A stretch of 64,000 nt of DNA from Ignelater luminosus (taxonomy: Eukaryota; Arthropoda; Insecta; Coleoptera; Elateridae), in assembly GCA_011009095.1 (NCBI GenBank), contig VTPC01003972.1:1-64000 (forward strand). Reading direction: 5' to 3'. Both the position numbers and the translations under genes were made by a program. Below the pieces are notes generated by a model. The model did not search any database. It was not told where the DNA came from and was given only the letters and a program-made list of their open reading frames with translations. The first letter of the stretch is position 1. Every line of letters begins with the position of its first letter. Of the stretch, positions 1 through 12,232 are shown piece by piece.

Positions 1-614
1 AACAATGTGTCTCCTAAAATGCCACGCCACACATTAATAGAAAACCGCCATTGAAATTTATTTTCCCTAATCAGGTGAGGATTAGCGTCATTCCAATAAT
101 GTACGTTATGAAAATTTAAGATACCGTCTCGAGTAAAACAACACTCATTTCTCTACAAATTCCTGTTGTTGCATTGTTTTTTGTTGAAACCACTCCCAAA
201 ATGTTCGTCATTTTCAGTTAAATGCTGAACCCGTTGTACGTGATAGGGATGTAATAAGTACGACTTTAATATCCGATGCGCTGTTGCTTGAGAAACGTTC
301 ACTTCGCGTGCGATACCGCGGATACTTATTGTAGCATCTTCATTAATCATATCTAATACATCTTCTTCCGCTTGAAGAAAGTGTGGTGCTCGTTCTTGTC
401 CACAGCCTTTATATGTTGCGACGGTGCTACCTGTATCACGAAGTCGTTGTATCGTTTGCAGTATTGTATTCCGCGAAGGCTGTCTTCGTTGTGAAAAACG
501 ATTGGCGTACAGTCGTTTTGTCGCTTTTACATTATAATGACATTCTCCATACATTAAAGTTATGTCTGCCAACTCTTGAGTGGAAAACATCTCACTCACT
601 TTAAATTTTTTCAC
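1..614 (-). pseudogene. Transposase pseudogene with DUF4817 helix-turn-helix N-terminus (Tc1/mariner-like)
   Basis: Reading leftwards from the ATG at 614, about 150 codons encode a helix-turn-helix region. Cues are SMVxA-type spacing, RRQPSRNTI, ISIRGIAREVNVSQATAHR and LHPYHVQRVQHL, which are typical of DUF4817 plus the second HTH of insect mariner-like proteins. A TAG at 153-155 interrupts it. The same frame then continues to position 1 with family-typical segments (HNVHYWNDANPH, NVWRGILGD), so one substitution rather than a frameshift closes the ORF. The usual TDE of the first catalytic aspartate reads TRD here, which suggests further decay. The catalytic C-terminus lies beyond the window. 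The protein would be a nuclear cut-and-paste transposase. Confident of family, less of subfamily. Confidence 0.75.
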
Positions 615-909
615 ATCTTGTCCCTCTCAGGAAAGTCAAAGACCGACTGATTGTGACAACATATTCCGACCCTTACATATGTAAATAGCTACCTGCCAAT
701 GACAAGGAGGGTCAGTCAACCCCTATCGATTTTTACTTACGTAAAAGTATGAGAGCAGGACCGGCTTGGCTTAGCGATTCAATTTCAAAAGTCTTTTTCT
801 CGGAAACTATGCAATTTTTATTTATCTTTTTTTTATCGCAAATGTATGTACTATCACACCGCTATCCACCTTTAAGAGGATACCCTTTATTTCAAAATCA
901 CCCTGTATA
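1..909 (-). mobile_element. Mariner-like (DUF4817-type) element, one end only
   Basis: The stretch holds a transposase pseudogene on the minus strand and, beyond its start codon, about 290 bases of non-coding DNA ending in ACCCTGTA at 901-908 followed by TA. That is the inverted form of the TACAGGGTG terminus seen on other elements in this window. The other end lies outside the window, so full length and target duplication cannot be judged. The assignment rests on the coding part plus the terminus. Confidence 0.7.
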
Positions 910-3760
910 AACAAGATCTCATTTTTGCAACCATAAAATTATGATTATTAAAAACATGTAAAGACGAGACACCTAATGCCAAAACTGCAAGTGATTTGCT
1001 GTGTGCCAAAATTTAAACGAAGTTCCATTCTGTTGATTCAGTACTATGCGCCTTCTAATGTATACTGAGATAGCGGATCTTACTTATGTAATTAATTGTT
1101 GTTTGACACCTCGAAAAAGTACGTATAGGTTAACAGATTTTGTATTTTAGTACTTTGATGTTATGGTTAAAAAAAATCAACAAAAAAATTGTTGTCTGTT
1201 TTCTTTTTACTTTTATAAAAGTACGTTGTGTTGGTGATTGTTATGGAAACCAAACATGACAAAGTTGTATGTGTATAATTAAACTGCTCACACCCCGGAA
1301 CACTAAGAACTAACAGTCTAAGACTGTTCTGTCACCAATCCTATGCTTTACAGTCGACGTATTTCTTCGTATACATGCAGCAATATTGGATTGAATCTGA
1401 GTAGATTGTAACCAAAACTGGAACGTTTCTCTTCGTCTCTGCTCATTCTAATTAGTCAGAACTTATGACACCCAGAAATTGCTAAGGTTTGAAAAACTTT
1501 ACAACACTCACCGGAATTAGGATGAATTGATGTTAATCTCAAAAATACAAAAGCTGAAGCTACTGACTATTACGTTAAAGAAAATTCCACAGTTAATATT
1601 TTCACGAGAAGACGGTCGGAAGGAAGCGACCCAAGACCTTTATCCATGAAACCTCGATTTGGGAATACTGTCTAATAAATGCACACACGCAACGCCCTGC
1701 GAAAGCTTAGCTAGAGATTACCGGTTTCCAGTTCGTTGGACGAATATGAAGTAGAAATAAATTTCCAAAAAGTAAAAAGACCGCAAACATATAATTAGCT
1801 AAAGGGAACAAAACCTAGGCAATTGCAAAAAATAATAAATCATGTAACATTTAAAAGCTTATTACAAGATCTCGACAAAAAACTGATCCGTACCATTTCC
1901 TCTTAAAAATCACTATAAATACTCTTTAGCATTGTCTGGTTTCTTTAGATCTCTTTCCCTCTCGTATAATAGGCTACCGCTGCGGCACTTACCGCATTTT
2001 CCAATTTCGATCCGTCGTATACATGGACATAAATACACCATGGATGTCTAACTAGGATTTTGATTATCCCTCTATCCTCTGAGTGAAGCAGCTCATTTAC
2101 TTGAAGCTTATTTGTCAATGTGTGTCTCTAAGTTTTCAGTATGTAATATGCATGCCTTTAATTTTAAGCCATAATACGGATTGGTTGAATACCAATACTT
2201 CTAGACCTTTAGTCAAAATAATCCGGTAGGTTTTAGTTATAGCCAGTAAAAATAATCCGTGAAGGGCCGTTAGGTAGTTTTTGATCCTACTGTCTCTATT
2301 CCATTTGTGAAGATAGGCTTAATGCTTCTCACACAGATAAATCTTAAATGCTCAATCTTACTCCTGAAGTTCTACTTTAAATGATCATTGGTTTATTTAC
2401 GATGTTTAACTCACTGCTACTTACGATTGTTCACTACCCGTAAATACTTTAAGGCATAGCTTAGACTTTGTAATGTCTTATAAAATTTCTTGTCAATTTA
2501 TTATGTTGTGAATATATTTAGTAATTGTATAATAAAACCTTTTGTCAACAATATTTTTCGATGTATCCTGTCCAATGTTTATTTTAACACATGCGCAACT
2601 TCTTCTAAAGCAAATTGCTTATCGCTTTGCAGCTGTGGAAGTTTCCTAGAATTGTGCAAACAGAAACTTCGACCCAGGCCGAGTTCGTTTTACGATGAAA
2701 TAATTCACGCTTAAATGTTCCACCGTACATAAAGATGTATTGCGATCATATACAGTTTCGGTGTAAATCGGCTTTTATTTTTTGTTTTAACATGTTCTCG
2801 ACTGCTTGGAAAGGCGTGGTCTTAGTTTTAGCGCGCGCTGCGTGTTCAAAAACAACACAGGAGTTACCGAAAAGAGCGGGTCGCGCTCTTCTTTGAGAAT
2901 CTTTTTCTACGGGATTATCGTTAAATTATTTATTGTAAACCCTACCGGCAATTTTTCTAATCGGATTTATATCATGGGGTTTACAATTAAAAAACAGATA
3001 GTGAAAATCTTCGAGTTTTGTGTTCCGTGGATTAAATTGTATTTTTACGCAGTTAGAAGCTGGGATCGTGGTACGATAATGCCCAGTTGTTCTCGTTCTA
3101 GAAGTAGTCCTTGAGGATATTAAGTTCTTCGAAATTAATGTAAATTAACGTTAACAAACTTTTCACTAGTAGGAATAAACATTTGTTTTAAATTTTGAAG
3201 ACTCAGCATAAAAATGTATACCGGTGCTTCGTATTTAGATAGTTTTCTGCGAGTGTGTAAGAAATAGTTTAGAAACAGTTCGGCGGCCTCGCTGAGGTTA
3301 ATGGACATTCCGATCGCCGTCTATGTGAAATGAACCTGCAGAAAATTTTTGTTTGAGGTCCAGGTCTAGTTCTACCTTTCACGAAAGATTTTGTAACATT
3401 TGCGTATTACTACGATAAGGTATTTTACTAGTTTACTCATTTTCATTTGTTATTTTTTTTGTGGAAAGGAAAACGATTAGCGATAGACATATAGTTCTAG
3501 AATGTTAAATTTTCCGAAAAAAGGAAATTCGTAATAAAACAAAAAGTTGCATTTTGAAGTTTACCTTTACTAAAGTAAGTTTAGTGGTATTGCTACATTG
3601 CTTTGGGCATCTCTTGCTTTTTTGGTACTACGAGTATAAGTTACGTAAACCACAGCGAATTGTGTAATGCAAAGTTAGTAAATTCTCAAGGTACTAAAAG
3701 TTTTTGGTAAGTTAAAAAGTATTCATTGCTACCGGAGCATTTTATTACGATATCTACATA
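910..3760. other. No recognisable gene; AT-rich intergenic DNA
   Basis: I see no coding similarity on either strand. The only open frames are short and lack an ATG start (for example 2806-3114, which begins with TTG). A locally GC-richer patch at about 2790-2900, with several CG dinucleotides, stands out but carries no motif I know. Confidence 0.4.
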
Positions 3761-3762
3761 CA

Positions 3763-3775
3763 GGGTGTCTATTGG
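3763..3775 (+). repeat. Lone ACAGGGTGT-type transposon terminus
   Basis: TACAGGGTGTC matches the outer end of the mariner-like and foldback elements found elsewhere in the window, and is preceded by TA. I could not find an inverted partner nearby, so this may be the stub of a decayed element. Short motif, low confidence. Confidence 0.3.
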
Positions 3776-4259
3776 TGAAAAGCCACATCAGCAAACGCAT
3801 TGATCTTGTCTGGCTTCTGGCGCCCATACCATTTGTGACATTTTCAAGGAAGCCCTGAAGACCTCTATTGAGTGTTCTTTATAGAGTTTCTATTCCAGTT
3901 TAGAATAAATTATCTGTGAATCCAACCCATCACGACGTTCGAGCTGCCGCGAGCACATTTAGATCTGCACGGGTATTAGGCCACTTTTCCGGGTTTTGCC
4001 CATGACAACTTTTTGTTACCATACTTGATTACCGGTTTCTATATGACCTCATTTAATCTATGAAATATTGCTCAGGTTTTCTGAATGTTTTACTCTAGTT
4101 TATTCAGTCCTACTCATCTGTTGCATTCCTCACAGATCCTAACTTACTGTTGTTATATCTTCCGTATTAGTTTTTCCCTGATAATGATCAATTTCTTCTC
4201 TGTAAACTACTTAAAATCTATTCTACCTCCCTCATTGTCCAGACCATGAATTGATACTC

Positions 4260-4930
4260 CTATCGTTGGGACAATAGCCGAAAAACTAGCCTGAGCAACA
4301 TTCCTTGCGGATACCTTCTTACAGTTTTCATCCTAAAGTTTGCGCTGATAACTTCTCTATCATTCAAAGAAACCATTGTCTTTTCTAAGTTCCTGGGTAC
4401 TACTGCATTTTTTAAACGCAAGCGCAAAGCTTTTGTCAGTAACTTGTCTAGAATTTTGCCTAATATTGGTAAGAAAGAAATTGGTCGTAATCCTTTGCCT
4501 TCATCTTCACTAAAGCAATAGAAATCTTGGTTATCTTCCAAATTTTCGAAAAACCTTTATGTTTTAAGCAATAATTATGTATTTCCAACAACTCTAAGAA
4601 CGTTAGAAGGTTTTTTGCCATTATAGTCGCGATCCTATCATACCCCTTTCTTCTAAACTTGACTTCATTCCTACTTATTCTGTATTCATGGTCCTCCTTT
4701 ATCTTGTGATATTGCTTTTTCCATATTTCTGATGACCGCTAAGTACTTGTTTACTTTCTCTAGTTATGGTTTTATATAGGGCAGAAATTTAGAATCAAAT
4801 TGACTCAAATCTAACCTCTTGAATTTCTTGTTTATATTCCGATTTCAATTTCTAATATTCGTATTTTAGTTCTTCTCTGCCTACATCAGATTTATTTCTT
4901 CGACGTTTCTCGCACTCTACAAACTAGCCT
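4260..4930 (-). pseudogene. Non-LTR retrotransposon fragment, R1-like reverse transcriptase
   Basis: Reading leftwards from about 4930, the linker of R1-type elements appears first (KSEYKQEIQEVRFES). After a gap comes KIWKITKISIA and, in a shifted frame, the start of the reverse-transcriptase domain: RPISFLPILGKILDKLL near 4490-4440. Further on, YPQGMLL (about 4310) corresponds to the CPQGSVLGP block. Stops and at least one frameshift near 4505 break it. The palm with the YADD box is not recognisable, so the copy is truncated. It would have copied its own RNA into chromosomal DNA; this copy cannot. R1-like is my best reading; a Jockey-related clade is the alternative. Confidence 0.7.
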
Positions 4931-5639
4931 TCGCTTCTGTCGATAGCCAACAGTTAGGTGGATCTAAGTAAAGGCATTAATCAACGATTAACAATTAACA
5001 AACAATATCGTTAGCAATTTTGGTTGTGACTTTGGAGAATAACCATACTTAATTTTTCTGTAGAATAAATTTTTGTTTCCTTTGTGAGATCTTCATTAAT
5101 GATCTATTGCGGAAAATTCCTATCTGAGATTTTATAGCTGTTCCCTTCGTTACCAAAATACTGCTAGGGTTGAGAATGTTTATACTAAAAGTACATTTAC
5201 AATACAAATTTGTCATGAAAAGAAGCTGTCTCTAATCTTGTTTAATCTGTTTACAAAACGGAAGATTCATCTTGCAACCCTTTTTAAAAGATTTTAACGT
5301 AAATTTGAAATCTATTTGTACTCGCCTTTACATAGAAATTCTATCATGTTACTTAAATTTACATTCAATTCTTCTAACATGCTTGATTTCCCTTTCAGAT
5401 TAATCGCAAATCCGAAATAAAAATAAGAAAAAAGAAAACTAAATCACTAACTTAAACAGTTACGAAATAAGAAGAAATTCTATACATAATTTTCTCGACA
5501 AGAACTACAGCAAAATTGCTTACACAGAAAGGCTTGTAGTATACGAAATAGTCGTACTCCAATCGCTGTGAACCGACAAGAATAAATTCTTCAGATGTTA
5601 TAGTAAGTGGTATCCCTAGCAAATGATCCCCGTCCAGAA

Positions 5640-6442
5640 TGAGCAGTGTATTCTTAGCTTACAGATGATCTAATTACGATGAATAATGGTAGATGATTTT
5701 CAATTGAATCGGTCATTTTGAAAAGAGATCGTCTCCAAATTTTGAAAATTCTCACAAGAAGCAAAAGCTGTCTATGTAAGGCTCCTGGCTCGTCACTCTT
5801 AAAAACAAATTCGTAGAACTGGTTGACACCAAAGTAACACTTCTGCGTTTTGGAAATTTTCTTTCCGTAACTCTTCTGTGAGAGAGCCTTTTTTTTAAAC
5901 AGGTGGACACCAACTTTTAAAATCAACTACGCCTCCATGTGTTATGTGACTCACTTGAATCTTTTTTGTGTTTGAGGAGGTTTCAGTAAACTTTTCATAT
6001 TCATTAGATCAATTTGTCTTTTTACTGTTGCCAAATCTTGGTCACAATCATTAAATGAATGTCCACGTTGAGAAAAGTAAATAGAAATTTTCGAAAATTT
6101 GGTATTTTTCGGTTCTGTTTCCATCACAAAACAGGTGAAGCTCTTCGATCTCCTCTTGAATATTTTGATTGATCTAATGGCTTAAAAAATTGCATCTTCG
6201 TTTGGACATTTGTGCGCCTCCCTTTCCTGGCATGAGTAAAAGACAGCCTTGTCTGTTTTAAGATTGTAAATACGAAACTCGTTTACCCACAATTGCCGAT
6301 AATAAAAGATCTGTACAGGCAGACACGATACGGGGAGGTTCTGCATACAGTCAAAACATAATGCTCCTACTTTAGAGCTTTGATTGCATACAGATCTTGT
6401 AGAATCAACCCGGAAAACAAAAATATTCACTAACAATCCCAA
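5640..6442 (-). pseudogene. DUF7869-type gene fragment (repeat-borne gene of unknown function)
   Basis: Leftwards from the ATG at 6442, segments recall a protein family present in very many copies in arthropod genomes and annotated as DUF7869. In order they are FDCMQNLPVSCLPVQIFYYRQLWVN (quoted in part: QNLPVSCLPVQ, YRQLWVN), NLKTDKAVFYSCQE, EAHKCPNEDAIF, a degraded FCDGNRTEKYQ where the family has FSDGxxGQNKN, YFSQRGHSFNDCD, then DFKSW, SYGKKISKTQK and FGVNQFYEFVFKSDEPGALH. Several frameshifts and stops separate these blocks. The ordered acidic and RGHSF-xxCD motifs look like a nuclease-fold protein, but that is inference. The flanks are other mobile-element fragments, consistent with a mobile origin. 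Confidence 0.6.
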
Positions 6443-6499
6443 AAAGCCACAGATATCGGACGGAAATAAACGAAAACGAACTCAAAAACGAAAACGGAT

Positions 6500-9180
6500 A
6501 ATCAATCTAGAATGTTGAAATAATAAATACCAAGAAGTTTTCGTGGAACTAAAACAATAGAAAATGGACATAGCAGTACTAACTTAAATTAAAAAAAAAG
6601 TAAATAAAATGAAATACTTATTAGATGAGTATATCCACTATTACAGCGGAGTAAATAAACACCAAAACGCAAAAAGAGAAGTCTCGGTAGCAATAAAGAA
6701 AAAGTACAATACATCTATTAAAATTTGAACTGCCATAAATGAAAAAATAATTAGAGTAGACATAAAAATAAAACGATAGCAACGTAAAAGAAAAACATCA
6801 TTTTGAGGAAATACTACAAAATACATTGAAAAAGGTAACAAATCAAAACGAAGTTATATTAGTGGGAGAGCGGAAGACAAGGAAAGATAATAACAAAATA
6901 GTAGACCCATATGGAGAGACTGTCTTGAACGAAAATAGAATTAGATTGATTGACCTATGTGACCAGTATTTACTAAGAATATGTAATGGTTTCTTTTGAC
7001 ATAAAGAAATACATAAATATACATATACAAAACCAGCTCTTGATCAAAAATCAATAATAGACTACGTAATTATTAAGCAAAACTCACAGATCAAAGTCGA
7101 AGACACGAGAGTATACAGAGGAGCCACATGTGGATCAGACCACCATTTAGTAAGATCGAAAATATAGAGAAAACTAAAAAATCATAACAGAACAACAAAA
7201 ATAAAAAATAATGAGGGCGCAAATATACCACCAAAAATACCCTACAGATAAATTAAACGACGAATCAATCTCTTTTCTCTATAAATAAATAAAAAACTTT
7301 ATGAAAATATGAAAGCTCAAATACACCTAGCAACAGAAGAAGCAATTGGAAGAGACGATAATAGGACTAACTATAAAAACAAAAAACCATATTGGCGGAC
7401 AGAAAAGACAGAAGCCCAAATAAAAAAAAGAGAAAACTTACCACAAGTGGCTGACCACAGGAAACCAGGAAGACAGAAGAGAATATAGAACACATACTTA
7501 TGAAACAATAAAAGAAATAAAAACAAGAAAAAATCAGTTCTGGTAAAATAAATGTAAAGATATAGATAACTTACTTGGAAGTTCAAAGGCAAGAGAGGCA
7601 TACAAAACGTTGAAGAATCTCCGACAAAGTACCCATGAACGGGTAAAGATAGAACCAATAAAAAGAGACAAATGGGTAAAATATTACTCAGAGCTGTTAC
7701 AAACAACCATCTTACGAAAGAAAAATAAGTCCGACACACGTTGAAAAGATAACTGAAATTAAATAAGAAATGCGGTAAGAAAAATGAAAAAAAAGGAAAG
7801 CAGCGGGCCCTGGAGACATTCTGGCAGAACTGATAAACATGTCCCTACGGCTTTGATACAAGAACTAAAACTAATATTTACTAAATGTTTATTTGGTGGG
7901 AAAGTACCGAGTGAATGGAAAATGGTCTACTTAAGCTCCATACATAAAAGAGGGAATAAGAAAGATCCCAATAACTACAGAGGAATACCTGTATTATCTT
8001 CTGTGGGTAGGTTGTACTGGAAGGTCATTAAAGAAAGAATAGAGAAGCAACTGAGGACATCTGAAGAACAGAGTGGTTTTCGTCCGGGACGTTCACGCAC
8101 TTACATCATATTTTCTAGCAAACAGCTCATAGAAAAAACAATAGCATATAACTCTGAATTGCATATTGTATTTGTAGACCTTAGAAAGGCTTATGATAAC
8201 GTCCCAGTCAATAATTTATAGAAGGCAATGGAAAAGAACGGAATAGATAATATCTACATAAATGCCGTAAAGTCACTACGAAGACAATGAATGCAGAATA
8301 AAAACAAGCAAAACTACTCATTACCATTTAAAGTAGATAAAAGTCTTCGACAAGGTTGTTGCCTTTCATCAACCTTATTCAAAATTTATATAGACGAAAC
8401 CCTAAAAAATTGGAACAAAAAATGTGGAATGATGGGAGTAAAAACGGACAAAAACTACATCCATAGCTTTTTTTGCAAATAATCAAATAATTTTAGCAGA
8501 AGACAAAGAAGGCATCACTTATATAATAAAAAAGCTGAAAGAAGAATTTGGAAAATGGACATTAGAGATTAACTACAATAAGACGCAATACATGGTCATT
8601 GAAAACACCGCAGAAGATTTCCATAAAATTAGCTAACGAGTACAAATACTTTAGGGGTTACTAACAAACACAGGATCAGACGAAACAGATATAATAAATA
8701 AAATTAAAAAAGGAAAAACAAAAACGCGACAGTTACAGTTACACTCAGTCATACGGAACGACGACATTACAAACAAAACTAAACACCAAATCTTTAGAAC
8801 AATAGTGGAAAGTTGTTCACTGTACGGTTCAGAGACATGGGTGGTAAATAAAAAAATTGAAAATTAAATAAATACAATGGAAACGATGTTTTGGAGAAGA
8901 AGCTGCAGACTTATACTAAGAGACAAAATTCGAAACGAAAACATAAGAAAACTAATGAATGTAAAGAAAACACTTAATGAAGAAATAGAAAGACGAAAAC
9001 TACTTTGGTATAGACGTATGCAAAGGATGAATGAGGCATCAATACCGTTGAAAACTTGAAATTTGAAACCCAACAGAAAAAGAAAGAGAGGACGTCCGAA
9101 ATTACATAGGAAGATTGTAAAGCGGTGTGGCAAACTATTTGGCGGTTATTATACTCAATCTGATAAACGAAGATGTCTTT
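6500..9180 (+). pseudogene. RTE-like LINE: endonuclease plus reverse transcriptase, decayed
   Basis: An apurinic-like endonuclease (EEP) domain runs from about 6530 (EYIHYYSGVNKHQ near 6625) to 7170 (SIIDYVIIKQ, GATCGSDHHLV). A lysine-rich linker follows to 7780. The reverse transcriptase then shows SEWKMVYLSSIHKRGNKKDP, NNYRGIPVLSSVG, EEQSGFRPGRS, HIVFVDLRKAYDNV (first catalytic Asp kept) and LRQGCCLSSTLF. The FADD box reads FANN at about 8474-8485, with both catalytic aspartates lost. The C-terminal tail has SLYGSETWVVNKK and RNENIRKLMNVKKT up to about 9140. Stops at 8219 and 8288 and frameshifts near 7780 and 8470 add to the damage. Size fits one nearly full EEP-RT unit with an eroded 5' end. 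Family level is firm; clade (RTE-like) is inference. Confidence 0.85.
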
Positions 9181-10962
9181 AAATTTGTGTTTCTTTGACT
9201 TGCTATTATTCTGTAGATCTGCCTAAATCATTCGTTTCTTACAATTCTCAGGTTTCTTGGCGTCGATTTTAACTGGAGATACACTTGAAGTGCTTTCCGT
9301 ATCCGATATTTGAGGTGTTAATTGGTCTATTGCCACCCTCTCTTGCGATATTTTGTCGCAAATAAGAATTCACCCTCATCCACTTTTAGATAGTATCAGA
9401 CATCTTACCATACTAAAATATTTTATTACTCGTACATTAATAAAATTATTTTTAATAAAAACCCTGATAACAGGGTTGCATCAGTCAAAATTTCGATAGA
9501 AAAGAATCAACTGGTAGGTTTTAGTGAAAAATAGGTAGAAAGGTGGGATGTACACATGCCCTTTGCTAGTCCATTTTGAAAACGGGCTTTCTCCGGGATA
9601 TGACGCCTTTTCCAAACGACCAGCCTAACCTTTTTAAGTTGCTTTATCTTTTGTGAGATGACATGTTTTTACATGGAATACATGAGTCGTGGTATAAAGT
9701 GACAGATTGTGGTACAAAGTGATTTTTGTAAAATTTGGGAGATGATCCCTTTTTGAAATGACCGATTTAATTGGTCTTTGTAGAGGAAGGTATGACAAAG
9801 TTGAGTACCAAAATAAGAGATCGAGATTTGAATTTCCCTTGCAAACTTGTAGCTTATGTTGTATATTAAGTATATAATATAAATTAGGTCGATTTCCGCT
9901 TTTATCTTCAATAATATTTCAAGACTAGCTAATTAACCCATACATAAATGATTATTTTCAAGAGAAAGAAATTAGATTATTGCTTTTACGACAAAATATT
10001 TCTCTAGCGTTCAGTTTTACTTTTAGAAAATGTTTTCAAGTACATATTTTCATCTTTGCACCTAAATTAATGGGGTTTTCAGTACATGTTTTCAGCACAT
10101 TATGTCAAGCAATATGATGTATATTGTTCCAGTCTTTTAGGTTACCGAGTCCTAGTTATTAAGCAATCTGAAAAAAGGTAACCAAAAACCTAGTCTGCGA
10201 TATTAGGAAACTGACGTGTGTCAGTTGAATAGCTAATAATGTCGCCTGCAAAACCATTTAAGGACTTTATTACTTTAGAATAGTTGATGAGATGGCATTT
10301 TTACCAAAATGAAGGTGATATTTATAAAATATAACCTTTTATGTTGCAGATTTTTTACTTTAACAGTAAACAAACAGATTTTATTTTATTTTCATGACGA
10401 AATTTATTTTATTTGATTTGAATGGTATGTGTGTATATGCCTGCTATATAAAATCAATAAAAAATAATCTTGGATTATACGGCGACGACTTTTTGCAGCC
10501 TGTCTATGTTTACATTCTACTATATAGAAGTCAATTTAGTTTACATAAAAAAGAAATTTATAAAGTTTCTTTTATACCACGTGTTTCACAGGGCACGAAA
10601 CATATAAGTAGCTTTCCTGTATAGAATCTATTAACAAATTCTTAAATTCTTTGAGTGTTTTATGAATTGAGTAACAGGATTTGCATTTTGCAATTAAGAT
10701 TTGTACTACAAACGAGTAAACACGTAAATAGCTCATCTCTAGTTTTATTTAGTTTTGACATAGTAAGTATCAATTAATATCACCAAGATGAAATCTTCTT
10801 GTCTGAGTAAAATACGTCAATAAAGTCATTTATGTAGTAGAGAGAATTACCAAGACTTATTTAATTATATTATCTGGATATTTACTTTGAAAACGTTTGG
10901 TAATTATGTTTCTTGAGACTATACAGGGTATTTCGAAACGAAACAACAGTTTTTTGTAGATA
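9181..10962. other. No recognisable gene between LINE and mariner
   Basis: AT-rich DNA with no coding similarity I recognise. It contains a short perfect hairpin at 9459-9476 (AACCCTG, loop ATAA, CAGGGTT). At 10922-10935 there is a TACAGGGTATTTC stub that resembles a transposon terminus without a visible partner. Confidence 0.4.
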
Positions 10963-10964
10963 TA

Positions 10965-12232
10965 CTGGGTGTCTCAAAAGAAAGTACACATTTGTTTTGC
11001 TTATTGCGTGAACGCAACTATTCCGAGCGGCGCGGGGGGTATGTCAATCGGTAGCCTGGCTCTTAAGAATTTAGTCGCTACGGAGCGTTTCTACGGTAAT
11101 TCGGCGACTGTAGCGCGTAGAAAATTCTGCAATATTCGACATATTCGTCACTTAAATGATGCGCCAAGCGCTCAACTTATTGGAAAATGGGTCGAGAAGT
11201 TTGAAGAGACCGGTTCAACACTGGAAAAACCAAAATCCGGGCGTCCAAGGTCTTCGAGAACGGTCGAAAACGTAGACAGTGTTACTCAGTCTGTTCGTGA
11301 CGACCCAAACCTTTCGATTCGTAAGCGTGCTGTTGCTTTGAACGTGCATAGATCATCATTATTCCGCATTTTACACAAAGATTTAAAGCTGCACCTCTAC
11401 AAAATTCAGTTGGTGCAAGAATTGAAGCCTCAGGATGCTGGTCAGAGGCTTGACTTCGTAAACCAGATGACTGAACGCTTTCCAACGTTTACCAACATCT
11501 TGTTTTCGGATGAAACTCATTTTCATCTTAATGGGCACGTAAACAAGCCAAATTGCCGCTACTGGAGTGCAACCAATCCAAAACACAAACATCAGAAACC
11601 CCTACATTCGCCTAAAGTGACCGTATGGGCTGCGATGTCGGCGCGAGGAATTATCGGCCCTTACTTTTTTGAAGATGAAAGGGGACACACAGTAACAGTA
11701 ACTTCAGAGCGTTATGTGGAGATGTTAGACGACTTCTTCGTGCCTGAACTGCAAAACTTTCCTGGTTATAACCAACGAACATGGTTCCAGCAGGACGGAG
11801 CAACTTCACACACGTCCAACAGGTCTCTGCCACGAGTGCGTGAAATTTTTCCTGGCAAACTGATCTCAAGGAGAGGTGACATAAGTTGGCCTCCACGCAG
11901 TCCCGATTTAACACCTATGGACTTTTTCCTGTGGGGTTATGTCAAATCAAAAGTTTACGCCAACAAACCGACTTCCCTGGCACAATTAAAAGAAAACATC
12001 CGTAACGAAATGGCAGCCATCACGGAGAATACCTGCCGAGCCGTCATAGGCAATTCTAGTGCTCGATTAAATGAATGCCGTGAGCGCAGCGGTTTACATT
12101 TGGAGGATATCATTTTTAAAAAATAAATTCCCAAACAATGTATTTTAATATGTAATAAACATTTTTTCAATAAACTCCTTACTTTTTTTTAAATCGATTT
12201 TTTAAATGTGAACTTTCTTTTGAGACACATTG
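10965..12232 (+). mobile_element. Complete mariner-like element with inverted ends and intact transposase
   Basis: The left end (from 10965, CTGGGTGTCTC then AAAAGAAAGTACACATTT) and the inverted right end (to 12232, CAATGTGTCTC then AAAAGAAAGTTCACATTT) match over about 29 bases with a few differences. TA flanks both sides (10963-10964 and 12233-12234), the target duplication expected for Tc1/mariner. The element is 1,268 bp and holds one open frame on the plus strand. The terminal mismatches suggest some age although the gene is open. Confidence 0.88.
11041..12126 (+). CDS. Mariner-like transposase, 361 aa, catalytic triad D-D(36)D
   Basis: Cut-and-paste transposase acting in the nucleus on the flanking inverted ends. 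I chose the first ATG in frame (11041); the frame is open further upstream only into the terminal repeat. The N-terminal 125 residues form two helix-turn-helix parts, joined by a GRPR linker at residues 67-70. The catalytic core shows SDETHFHLNG (D157), FQQDGATSHTS (D252) and PPRSPDLTP (D289), with 36 residues between the second and third aspartates, followed by DFFLWGYVKSKVYANKP. Length is normal for the family. The extreme N-terminus is less typical than that of the second mariner at 17482, so the first residues may be altered. No frameshift or stop is present, so function is possible but unproven. Confidence 0.85.
   Translation: MSIGSLALKNLVATERFYGNSATVARRKFCNIRHIRHLNDAPSAQLIGKWVEKFEETGSTLEKPKSGRPRSSRTVENVDSVTQSVRDDPNLSIRKRAVALNVHRSSLFRILHKDLKLHLYKIQLVQELKPQDAGQRLDFVNQMTERFPTFTNILFSDETHFHLNGHVNKPNCRYWSATNPKHKHQKPLHSPKVTVWAAMSARGIIGPYFFEDERGHTVTVTSERYVEMLDDFFVPELQNFPGYNQRTWFQQDGATSHTSNRSLPRVREIFPGKLISRRGDISWPPRSPDLTPMDFFLWGYVKSKVYANKPTSLAQLKENIRNEMAAITENTCRAVIGNSSARLNECRERSGLHLEDIIFKK

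Noticed and set aside
2806-3114. 102-codon frame in a GC-richer patch
   Set aside because: Begins with TTG, has no recognisable domain; kept only as a note in the intergenic entry.
7371-7739. Minus-strand frame of 122 codons rich in Phe and Leu, membrane-like
   Set aside because: It is the reverse of the lysine-rich, A-rich linker of the plus-strand LINE at 6500-9180; hydrophobicity comes from poly-T runs.
9459-9476. Hairpin AACCCTG-ATAA-CAGGGTT, considered as a terminator or element end
   Set aside because: Not meaningful as a bacterial terminator in eukaryotic DNA; too short to support an element without flanking repeats.
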